Part shown: in pieces, positions 25,153 to 32,999 of the stretch
Numbering within the stretch: position 1 is the first letter of the stretch
How the letters are laid out: each line of letters opens with the position of its first letter
Assembly (NCBI RefSeq): GCF_010015475.1
Contig: NZ_SSNI01000019.1
Span: 1 to 64,000, forward strand
Direction: 5' to 3'
Length of the DNA stretch: 64,000 bases
Source of the DNA: Pontibacter pamirensis
GTDB lineage: Bacteria > Bacteroidota > Bacteroidia > Cytophagales > Hymenobacteraceae
The notes under the pieces: model-generated
What the model was told of the DNA's origin: nothing
The model's database searches: none
The model's input: only the letters and a program-made list of their open reading frames with translations
Position numbers and translations under genes: made by a program

Positions 25153-25978
25153 CCAAGACTATATAGCGTCCGGGGTCCTGGAACTGTATGCTGCCGGGGG
25201 GCTGACCCAGGCAGAACGGGAGGAGGTGGAACGCCGTGCCGCCGCTTCTCCCGACATAAGGCTTGCCCTGGACGAGGCCTGTGCGGCCATGGAAGCTTAT
25301 GCAGCGCTCTACGCTGCTCAACCGAGGCCTGAGCTAAAAGGGAGGGTTATGCAGGAAATTGAAAACCATGGGTTTGAAGAGCGTGCCCTGCCAGCCGAGG
25401 AACCGATTGTACAGCCACTGTATCCTGTAGATAGCGAAGCATCCTCTGCTTACAGGTGGATGTTTGCTGCAAGCATCGTTTTACTGTTGCTTTCCGGCGC
25501 GCTTAGCTTTCATTTCTATACAAAATGGCAGCATGCAGAGGAAAGATTGGCGGGTGTCATTGCCTCTGAGCAGTTACTTGCCCAAAATATCAGGAACACA
25601 TCGCTTCAGTTGCAGAAACAGGCGGAGACGCTCTCGATTCTGCGGAACCCTGAATTCAAGCCTGTGAGGCTGCAGGGAGTGGAGGCGCACCCGGAGGCCA
25701 GCATGCTGGTATATTGGAACCCAAGCCGGCAACAGGTGTATGTGGATGCGGTTACCCTGCCGGCACCGCCTGCGGGCAAGCAGTACCAGTTGTGGGCGCT
25801 AAAAGATGGCGAACCTGTCGATGCTGGTCTGATTCAGGCTCCGGGAGGCAGGATGAGCCTGCAGCAGATGAAGAGCGTCAGTTCCGCTCAGGCTTTCGCC
25901 GTGACTCTTGAGCCGGCGGGCGGAAGCGAAGTGCCCACACTGGAGCAGCTTACTGTGATGGGAAATGTTGAGTCATAG
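25145..25978 (+). CDS. Membrane anti-sigma factor, RskA-like
   Basis: The GTG start at 25145 lies inside the last codons of the sigma factor gene. Residues 1-70 form the sigma-binding domain (YIASGVLELYAAGGLTQAER, RLALDEACAAMEAYAALYAA). One transmembrane helix (YRWMFAASIVLLLLSGALSF) lies near residue 105. The periplasmic part is an RskA domain, with the family signature MLVYWNPSRQQVYVDAVTLP and AGKQYQLWALKDGEPVDAGL. By family knowledge it holds the sigma factor at the membrane until a signal leads to its proteolysis. The cognate sigma is directly upstream. Nothing unusual is seen. Confidence 0.9.
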   Translation: MHNQDYIASGVLELYAAGGLTQAEREEVERRAAASPDIRLALDEACAAMEAYAALYAAQPRPELKGRVMQEIENHGFEERALPAEEPIVQPLYPVDSEASSAYRWMFAASIVLLLLSGALSFHFYTKWQHAEERLAGVIASEQLLAQNIRNTSLQLQKQAETLSILRNPEFKPVRLQGVEAHPEASMLVYWNPSRQQVYVDAVTLPAPPAGKQYQLWALKDGEPVDAGLIQAPGGRMSLQQMKSVSSAQAFAVTLEPAGGSEVPTLEQLTVMGNVES

Positions 25979-26182
25979 CTCTATGCTTAGACTCGCATAA
26001 GTTCCTCGTCCTGTAACAAGCTGACACAAATCCAATCAAGGTAAAGTAGCGTTAAGGCCTCCACTTCTCTAGCTCAACACTGTTAAATGAATAGCAGGGT
26101 AAGGTGCAAGGTATAAACTTAATGCCTGCCAGCGCGTCAACATCCTGACCCGAGTTCACTTTGCTTCTCCTTACTGTTGTGC

Positions 26183-26387
26183 TTACTGGAAGAGGTGGTC
26201 CTGCGCACCCTTCCGCTCGATGCCTACTAAGTTGAGACCCTGTGGGGCGTAATACTCTCCGTCCGACTGGCCAGCACTTGCACAGGAGAAAAGGTAGCGG
26301 TTTTCTTTTAGAGGAGGAAAGTAACTGTCAGCCTGCATTGTATGAACATTGCCTCTCTGTTTCCAATAAAGTTGACTTTAGAATAAA
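26183..26387 (-). pseudogene. Possible C-terminal gene remnant
   Basis: A minus-strand frame opens after a stop near 26390 and ends at TAA 26183-26185. It reads like a real protein end (NVHTMQADSYFPPLKENRYL, CASAGQSDGEYYAPQGL, NLVGIERKGAQDHLF). From its only ATG it would be 51 residues. No signal peptide or start context is seen, so a left-over 3' end is more likely than a complete gene. The family is not recognised. Confidence 0.3.
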
Positions 26388-26406
26388 CTAGAAGCTGCCG
26401 ATACGG

Positions 26407-26476
26407 TAAAAATCAGCAATGGCAGTTAAATCCCCGACGAAATTATTAGATATTTGAGAGCTTTAATCTGTTGTAG
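26407..26476 (+). repeat. Copy C of the 70-nt element, without terminator
   Basis: The 70 nt align without gaps to copies A and B, at roughly 70-75 percent identity by eye. The start TAAAAATCAGCAATGGCAGT is almost unchanged, and ATG 26419 and TGA 26455-26457 are kept (MAVKSPTKLLDI). The terminator that follows at position 71 in A and B is absent here; only a weak AGCTAA/TTAGCT pairing is seen. This looks like an older, probably inactive copy. Confidence 0.5.
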
Positions 26477-26658
26477 CTAACCGCCTAAATGTAATTAGCT
26501 GCCAATCTCCTTCTGAAAATAACTTCTCTATTTTCTGCACATACACAATATATTCTACAAATTCTGCGTATTAGTATTATACTTTCATAATTTAGAACTA
26601 AATTCCAAAAATTGTAGTATAATGCTCAGGTGTCAACTAGTTTAAACAGAGTGGATCC

Positions 26659-27072
26659 ATGCAAGAGTTAGGGAAAGTGTTGCTTGTGGATGATGATTCG
26701 ACGAGCAATTTCTTAAGCGCACGCACGCTTCGCCAGGCTAATGCGGCCGTGCAGTTGTTTGAGGCCCGGAACGGGAATGAGGCGCTGGAACTGATAAGAA
26801 AGGAACCGCTGGACTTCATCCTGCTGGATGTGAACATGCCCGTGATGGACGGTTTTGTATTTCTGGAGGCCTTGCAGCAGCTTCAGAAAACGCCTGAATT
26901 CAATGCTCCTATTGTCGTGCTGCTGACGACGTCGGAAAGCTACCTAGACAGCGACAAAGCGCTGCACTGCCCCATAGTAAAGGGCTTCCTGACAAAGCCT
27001 CTAACCCAGGACCATGTGAGCTACCTTTTAAGTCTTGCTTCAGACAAGAAGCGAGCCTGTACAGCTGCTTAA
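26659..27072 (+). CDS. Single-domain response regulator
   Basis: The 137-residue protein is a receiver domain only: KVLLVDDDSTSNFL with the acidic residues, FILLDVNMPVMDGF with the phosphoacceptor Asp, VVLLTTSES with the switch Thr, and GFLTKPL with the Lys. A short basic tail (SDKKRACTAA) follows. It is a CheY-like relay protein for a kinase elsewhere; receivers of this type (LLDVNMPVMDG, hydrophobic helix 4) are common orphan genes in Cytophagales. The nearby ECF sigma/anti-sigma pair is not a direct partner of such proteins as far as known. Confidence 0.9.
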   Translation: MQELGKVLLVDDDSTSNFLSARTLRQANAAVQLFEARNGNEALELIRKEPLDFILLDVNMPVMDGFVFLEALQQLQKTPEFNAPIVVLLTTSESYLDSDKALHCPIVKGFLTKPLTQDHVSYLLSLASDKKRACTAA

Positions 27073-27447
27073 TTAATCTCCTTTGTAGTTTCCCCGCTAC
27101 GGCTTTATACTTCTGTATGAAGTATTCTTCTCCCCCCTTGATAAGCTAAATATGGTGGAAGGGCAACCAGCATTGACTTCAAGCCCCTGAATTACTTTGC
27201 AGGAAGGGCCACATAGCCCATTCTCCATGCTCTCCCACAGAGTACCGAATACAGATCAAAAGCCTCTCAATTAAAATCATTAACTTTAGAGGGCAATTCA
27301 GGAAAAATCTTCTTCACAGGAACTGACTACTTTAGCAGTGCTGCGAAAAGCTTACAGAATCAGCTTTGGCGATATTTTGGTGCGGCTGAATTTCAGACAG
27401 TGCAAAAGCTGTTTGTAGCGGAGAAAGCAAACCTTAGACCTGAAGGC

Positions 27448-27484
27448 GCGTGCTGCAATTCTGGCGGTACAGCACGCCTTTTTT
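27448..27484 (+). terminator. Orphan rho-independent terminator
   Basis: An 8-bp GC-rich stem with a T run (27479-27484). It could also serve the response regulator gene through a long 3' UTR. Confidence 0.55.
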
Positions 27485-27574
27485 ATGTAAGGTTTTAATG
27501 CAATTTGCAAGCATTTAGAACGTTAGATATTTGTTCTGATAAAATATAAGCCGCTATGTAACCTTTTGTAGCTT

Positions 27575-27602
27575 TTGACAATAGAGGTATTGGGTACATT
27601 TG
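27575..27602 (+). promoter_or_regulatory. Bacteroidota-type promoter of the first T9SS adhesin gene
   Basis: TTG at 27575-27577 and TACATTTG at 27595-27602, 17 bases apart, match the -33 TTG and -7 TAnnTTTG elements known for Bacteroidota sigma factors. It would give a leader of about 170 bases. Confidence 0.5.
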
Positions 27603-27778
27603 CCCTCAACCGTCGGTTCTCTTTCTGTAAGCCGGGATGCTGATCCCTTTAACCTGGCCCTTTTCACTTGGTTCATAGCTGGAGCCAGGCTACTAATTAC
27701 TAACTTGATAGTATATTATAATTGTGATGCATACTCTGAAACAAACTAAGCCCATAGTTCACCCTTAACTTCGATCTA

Positions 27779-30700
27779 ATGCATTTTCTTATACAAAAGC
27801 ACTTTTACATCTGCTGGCTGCTGCTGTGCTTTCTGTTTGTGGGGCAATCTAAGGCCCAAACCACTGTTGCATGTACTGTATCCATCGTAACAGACCAATC
27901 TTCAAATATATGCCAGGGCGAGAACATTGAACTAAGAGCAAGACCAGGAAATAACTTCACGCCTGATGCTAATGGCTATCAATGGTACCTGGATGGAGAG
28001 GCCATAGATGGAGCCACAGGATCTTCGTACGAAACGAACGAAGGTGGTACATATAGAGTAGAGGCAACGGGGGCAAGTTGTACAGGGGTTATCTCTTCCG
28101 GAAATTTTGCTGTAACTGTTGATCCACAGCCCGCACGTCCTACTTTTAATATCTCCCCAACAGGCACTATCTGCTCCGGTACTGAACTTGAATTCAATAT
28201 AACAAACCCAACTGAAGACGTTATCTATGTCTGGAGCTTTGGGGATGGCGATACAGAATCTACAAGAGGATCTACGCCTGTCACAAGAACGTTTGAGTCT
28301 ATAGGAACAGGTACAGAATCCGTTGATGTGCAGGTGTATGGTGTAAATCCGCAAGGGTGCTCCTCTGATACGCTCTCCCAGTCCATCAGTATAAGGCAGG
28401 CGCCTGAGATCTCCTTCACAGAAGCCAATGATTTCCAAGTGTGTTTGCCTGATTCCGTTGAACCCGGAGACACCTCTATTGTTGCTACTATCACAAACAC
28501 CACACAAGCCCCTTTTCTAGACGACATTTCCCGCTACTATGTAGATTGGGGAAAAGGAGAGGGCGAGGTAGAATACCTGCCCAACCAATTTCCAATCGAA
28601 ACTCCGGAACCGTACGACACCATAGGAAGTTACCCCATCAGCATTCGGGCTGTAAACAGCAACGGCTGTGAAACTGTATTCACGCAGGAGTTTAATCTAA
28701 GTCAGGAGCCTAAAGCAGACTTCACGCTGGATAACAAGGAGCGGGTGGAGGAAGATCAGATACCCCCCTGCGTACCTGTGCGCGTAACGCCAACCGATAG
28801 TTCTTCGGGCGGCAACCTGTCCTATACCTGGGCGGTGCAGCCGGACCAGGGCTATACCTTAGAGTCAGGCACACTCACCTCTCCAGATCCTGTATTTATA
28901 TTCGACGTATCAGGCGTTTACCAGATTGAGCTGATAGTGGAGAACGGCTGCGGCACGGACACCACCTCGCAAAGTATTGTAGTGGGCTGGCCACAGGTGC
29001 AAATTCCTTCCAGTGTTACCACTTGCGGCCCTACCACCATCGATTACAGTAGCAGTGGTCCTGGCGGAGGCGGAGGCGCTATTCCGGGAGCAGGCGGCTC
29101 AGGTGGCGGAGGTCTGATGATAGACAAGAACCTGGGCGAGGAAGTTACGGTCACCATTACCATTTCCGGCCCTACAAGCACCACGCGCACGTTCAACTCA
29201 GACACCTTTGATTTTGAATACGACTTTACCACGCCCGGTACTTATACTGTCTCTGTGGAGGCTGTAAACGAGTGTGGTAGCTCAAATGACATTTACCAGG
29301 GACAGGAGCCTCCAACACAGGAAGTGGTTGTGCTACAGCAGCCGGCAAGACCAACGATACAGGCACCGAGCACTGCCTGTGTCGGCGATACGGTAACGCT
29401 AACACCATCAGGCGGAGGACCTTTTTATGTATGGTTTAACTCTGACGCACCGGCAGCTATTCCTATTGAGGTGGGGCCATCTTTCACAACCCCTCCGCTT
29501 ACTGCGGATATCACTTACTATGTGGCTGCGTTAGACACGGCGAATGGGATACAGTGTGTCGGCCCAAGAGCACCTGTCGCTATTAGTGTAGAGCCAGCTG
29601 TAACTAATAATACCATTGCTGTTGACGAAGAAGAAATTCAGAATGTGTGTGTGGGGGAAACACCCGCTGAACTCACTGGCAGCACGCCGTCAGGCGGCGA
29701 TACCAGTGTGCCATACAGCTATACCTGGCAACTAAGCACCACAGGTCCTTCTTCAGGCTTCACAGCGGCGCCTGGTGTAAACAACAACATTAACTATACC
29801 CCAACTGTGCCGGTAACCACCGATACCTGGTTCAGGCGTCTTGTATTCTCCGGAAACTGTACAGCCGACACCAGTAATGTGGTAGTCGTTATTGCCGTTG
29901 ACCCAGTGCCAGCCAGTGCCAATACCATAGGTCCTGCCCAGGAGATTTGCGAAGGCGATACACCGGCACCACTTATCGGGTCGCGTCCTACAGGCGGAGG
30001 AGGTGCTCCTTATACTTACATGTGGGAAATCAGCACCGACGGACCTGCTGAAGGGTTCGTAAGCGCTCCGGGCACAAATAACGGGGAAAACTATACTATT
30101 CCGGCTGGTGCTTTAAATCAGCAGGAGACGTGGATCAGGCGTGCTGTTACCTCAGGTGGCTGTACCGCTTACTCAGAGCCAATTAGTATCACCGTTTTCC
30201 CTGCCCTCGCGAACAATACCATCAGCGAAGACCAGGAGGTATGTACAGGCACTCCACCACAAGTACTGACAGGCTCTGCTCCGACAGGTGGTAACGGCAA
30301 CTATACTTACCTGTGGGAAAGCAGCACCACTGGGTCAAACAGCGGATTTACACCTGCAGCCGGCACCAACACGGGCCAGAGCTATACACCGGGCAACATT
30401 TCTACAACCACTTACTATAGACGAGTGGTATCAGCGGGAGACTGTACTCCCAATACAAGTGATGTGGTCACCATTGAGGTAAATGAAGGTATCCTGAACA
30501 ATACCATTACCGCTACGGAGTCTACAGTATGCGCAGAGCAGACTACGGTTGAGTTTAGAGGCAGCACGCCAACAGGCGGCACAGGCACCTACACTTACCT
30601 GTGGGAAAGCAGCACAAGCGGCCCGGATGTTGGCTTCAATCCAGCCCCAGGCGACAATGCTGCAATTAACTACACTTCGCCTACACTTAGCCAGACCACC

Positions 30701-31519
30701 TGGTTCAGGCGCACCGTCAGTTCTGAAGGCTGTACACGATCCTCAGAGCCAATCGAGATCAGCGTTACGCCGCTACCAGCAAACCCGGTGCTGACGGTGC
30801 AGAACGCCACTGCCTGCCCGAACGGTTCTGCTACGTTAGAGGTAGCCAACGCAAACGGCAACACCATTGAGTGGTATACTGCTCCTACAGGAGGGTCGCC
30901 GGTATTTGTAGGGCTAATATTTGAAACACCAAACCTGCAGCAGAACACGACTTATTATGTGCAGGCCGTTAATGCGACCAACTGTACCAGCGCCGCCCGC
31001 ACGGAGGTGACGGTAACCATTGTGCCGCCTGTGGCCGATGCTGGCCCGGATGTAACCATTATACAAGGCAGAACAGCTGAGTTGCGGGGTAGTGGAGGCG
31101 TGTTATATAGATGGGAGCCAGCCGAGAGCCTAAACAACCCGGATATAGCTCGTCCGATTGCCACGCCAAACGAAACCACCACCTATATTCTGACCATCAC
31201 AACGGCCGAAGGCTGCACCGCTACCGACGAAGTGACTGTGACGGTTATACCGGCCATTACTATACCAAACGCCTTCACGCCGAATAACGACAACGTAAAC
31301 GAAATCTGGGAGATCGAGAACCACGAGGCCTATCCGGACATGCGGGTGGAGGTTTTCAACCGTTGGGGCAATATCATATTCAGCACTTCCGGCGGCTACA
31401 ACGAGCCGTGGGATGGCACCCATAACGGCGAGGCCTTACCAGTGGCTACCTACTACTACATCATTTACCTCAACATTTCCGAAAAGCCTATTTCCGGAAA
31501 TGTGACCATTATCCGCTAA
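27779..31519 (+). CDS. Giant modular surface protein with type B T9SS sorting domain
   Basis: This 1246-residue protein has a signal peptide (FYICWLLLCFLFVGQSKAQ). It holds an Ig-like domain (30-115), PKD-like domains (about 120-470, with YVWSFGDGDTES and YTWAVQPDQGYTL), a Gly-rich linker (GPGGGGGAIPGAGGSGGGG, near 425), another Ig-like domain, and four repeats of about 95 residues (about 624-998) with the pattern GSxPxGG, YTYLWESSTxG, TTWFRRxVSSxGCT. Two more Ig-like units and a CHU_C domain (ITIPNAFTPNNDNVNEIWEI) finish it. It is exported by T9SS and is a probable adhesin. The PorP/SprF-like gene begins 3 bases after its stop; such pairs are known to belong together in type B secretion. Confidence 0.92.
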   Translation: MHFLIQKHFYICWLLLCFLFVGQSKAQTTVACTVSIVTDQSSNICQGENIELRARPGNNFTPDANGYQWYLDGEAIDGATGSSYETNEGGTYRVEATGASCTGVISSGNFAVTVDPQPARPTFNISPTGTICSGTELEFNITNPTEDVIYVWSFGDGDTESTRGSTPVTRTFESIGTGTESVDVQVYGVNPQGCSSDTLSQSISIRQAPEISFTEANDFQVCLPDSVEPGDTSIVATITNTTQAPFLDDISRYYVDWGKGEGEVEYLPNQFPIETPEPYDTIGSYPISIRAVNSNGCETVFTQEFNLSQEPKADFTLDNKERVEEDQIPPCVPVRVTPTDSSSGGNLSYTWAVQPDQGYTLESGTLTSPDPVFIFDVSGVYQIELIVENGCGTDTTSQSIVVGWPQVQIPSSVTTCGPTTIDYSSSGPGGGGGAIPGAGGSGGGGLMIDKNLGEEVTVTITISGPTSTTRTFNSDTFDFEYDFTTPGTYTVSVEAVNECGSSNDIYQGQEPPTQEVVVLQQPARPTIQAPSTACVGDTVTLTPSGGGPFYVWFNSDAPAAIPIEVGPSFTTPPLTADITYYVAALDTANGIQCVGPRAPVAISVEPAVTNNTIAVDEEEIQNVCVGETPAELTGSTPSGGDTSVPYSYTWQLSTTGPSSGFTAAPGVNNNINYTPTVPVTTDTWFRRLVFSGNCTADTSNVVVVIAVDPVPASANTIGPAQEICEGDTPAPLIGSRPTGGGGAPYTYMWEISTDGPAEGFVSAPGTNNGENYTIPAGALNQQETWIRRAVTSGGCTAYSEPISITVFPALANNTISEDQEVCTGTPPQVLTGSAPTGGNGNYTYLWESSTTGSNSGFTPAAGTNTGQSYTPGNISTTTYYRRVVSAGDCTPNTSDVVTIEVNEGILNNTITATESTVCAEQTTVEFRGSTPTGGTGTYTYLWESSTSGPDVGFNPAPGDNAAINYTSPTLSQTTWFRRTVSSEGCTRSSEPIEISVTPLPANPVLTVQNATACPNGSATLEVANANGNTIEWYTAPTGGSPVFVGLIFETPNLQQNTTYYVQAVNATNCTSAARTEVTVTIVPPVADAGPDVTIIQGRTAELRGSGGVLYRWEPAESLNNPDIARPIATPNETTTYILTITTAEGCTATDEVTVTVIPAITIPNAFTPNNDNVNEIWEIENHEAYPDMRVEVFNRWGNIIFSTSGGYNEPWDGTHNGEALPVATYYYIIYLNISEKPISGNVTIIR

Positions 31520-31521
31520 AC

Positions 31522-32481
31522 ATGAAGAAGCAGCTTCTATTTATACTTGTTTTTATGGCACTGGCCATGCAGGGCATGGCACAGCAGCGCCCGCAGTACA
31601 GCCAATATATGCTTAACAATTTCCTGCTTAACCCTGCTATTACAGGCATCGAGGATTATGCAGACATCAGGGTCAGCAACAGGCGGCAGTGGGTTGGCAT
31701 AGACGGCGCGCCTACCACCTACTATGTTACAGCGCATACGCCACTGAACAAAGGAGCATCCGGCAATAGGTACCACCGGGCCCTGGCACACCATGGTGTA
31801 GGAGTTTCGATGCATACCGATAAGACAGGGCCACTCCGCAGGACGGGTGTCAATTTCTCCTATGCCTACCATTTGCCGATCACGACGTCTATTAACGTTT
31901 CAGCGGGAGCAGCGGCAGGCTTAATCCGGAATTCCATAAACTCCGCGGAACTGCAGTTTACGAACCCAAATGATCCTTTGATTGGCGGGGGAGATATCAA
32001 CAACAATGTATTTGATTTAAACCTGGGCCTTTGGGTATATTCCAGAAACTTTTCTGTAGGCGTGTCAGGGGCTCAGTTATTGGAAAACTCGGGCAGCTTT
32101 CAGCCGGAGGGAAGCCAAAATCCTGCCCTGGAATTGCAGCGGCATTACTTTTTAACGGGTAGCTATCGTTTTGAGCCACTGGAGCGTATCGATGTGATTC
32201 CTTCGGTGATGGTAAAACTGGCTGACCCAAGCCCTCTTTCTGTTGACGCCAGTGTGCGCGTTTTGTACGATGAGCGTTTCTGGGTGGGAGCTTCTTACCG
32301 CCATAATGATGCATTGGTAGGCATGCTGGGTGTTTATATAAGTCCCTTGCTTGATGTCTCCTACTCTTACGATGCCACCACCTCCAGCCTGAACAGAGTA
32401 AGCGCCGGCACGCACGAAGTTGTTATTGGATTTAAACTACTGAACGACCGCCGTATTATCTGCCCACAGTGGGTGTGGTAA
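31522..32481 (+). CDS. PorP/SprF-family outer-membrane protein
   Basis: The 319-residue protein begins with a signal peptide (LLFILVFMALAMQGMAQQ), then the family hallmark PQYSQYMLNNFLLNPAITGI and the strand pattern of a 14-stranded barrel (RRQWVGIDGAPTTYYVTAHT, GVSMHTDKTGPLRRTGVNFS, LDVSYSYDATTSSLNRVSAG, THEVVIGFKL). By work on Flavobacterium SprF and related proteins, these barrels pass type B cargo from T9SS to the surface or hold it there. Its partner is the adhesin encoded 3 bases upstream. A paralogue for the second adhesin is at 37147. A 26-bp terminator follows. Confidence 0.92.
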   Translation: MKKQLLFILVFMALAMQGMAQQRPQYSQYMLNNFLLNPAITGIEDYADIRVSNRRQWVGIDGAPTTYYVTAHTPLNKGASGNRYHRALAHHGVGVSMHTDKTGPLRRTGVNFSYAYHLPITTSINVSAGAAAGLIRNSINSAELQFTNPNDPLIGGGDINNNVFDLNLGLWVYSRNFSVGVSGAQLLENSGSFQPEGSQNPALELQRHYFLTGSYRFEPLERIDVIPSVMVKLADPSPLSVDASVRVLYDERFWVGASYRHNDALVGMLGVYISPLLDVSYSYDATTSSLNRVSAGTHEVVIGFKLLNDRRIICPQWVW

Positions 32482-32496
32482 ACAAGGCATAGCAAG

Positions 32497-32559
32497 TAAA
32501 CATAAAAAAACGGCAGCGGCACTTCTCTAGGAGGTGCCGCTGCCGTTTTTTTATGTTTA
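32497..32559. terminator. 26-bp perfect terminator hairpin
   Basis: The arms at 32497-32522 and 32534-32559 are perfect complements, with A7 and T7 runs flanking a GC-rich core. It closes the first T9SS locus and would work in both directions. Confidence 0.9.
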
Positions 32560-32999
32560 TTCTGTCTGTGGTTAAACAATGTCTGGTAATCAAAAGCTTT
32601 CTTTCCTGCTTATACGCAGCACTGTATTGGCTAAGTTCTATTTTTAAACTCCCGTTTGCAATTTAATTTCTGGTTATATAAAATAATATCAAGCAAGTAT
32701 ATTTATTTATCGCTATAATTGCATAGTGATTTGATGCCTAGAAAAGTAAAATTTTAGGATCCTGTTTGTATTGTACTCTTGTTTTTAGATATTTAGCAAG
32801 ACTAAAAGATATAACATCCAATAAAGTATTTAAACCACTTTTTTGTATAAATATTTCATTTGCTGATTGTGTTGCTTACGTGTGCTTATAAAAATAAATA
32901 GGTGTAAGTGATTGATATTATACAATATGCCAAAGAAATAAAATCGTTAAACATTTGTGAAGAGGATATTAGATTGAATAATATTTACGATAGGACTTA
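32560..32999. other. AT-rich region before the second T9SS locus
   Basis: No gene is seen. The sequence is much richer in A and T than its surroundings, as expected for a promoter region. No full TTG/TAnnTTTG pair at the right distance was found. Confidence 0.4.

Larger units (their letters stand above)
25979..26658. other. Gap with a gene remnant and element copy C
   Basis: The stretch holds a possible minus-strand coding remnant (26183-26387) and a decayed copy of the 70-nt element (26407-26476). Nothing else is recognised. Confidence 0.45.
27073..27778. other. Gap with an orphan terminator and a promoter
   Basis: No gene is seen. GCGTGCTG (27448-27455) pairs with CAGCACGC (27470-27477) and is followed by CCTTTTTT, a good terminator with no gene for 375 bases upstream; a small RNA ending here is possible. 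The promoter of the adhesin gene lies at 27575-27602. Confidence 0.5.
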
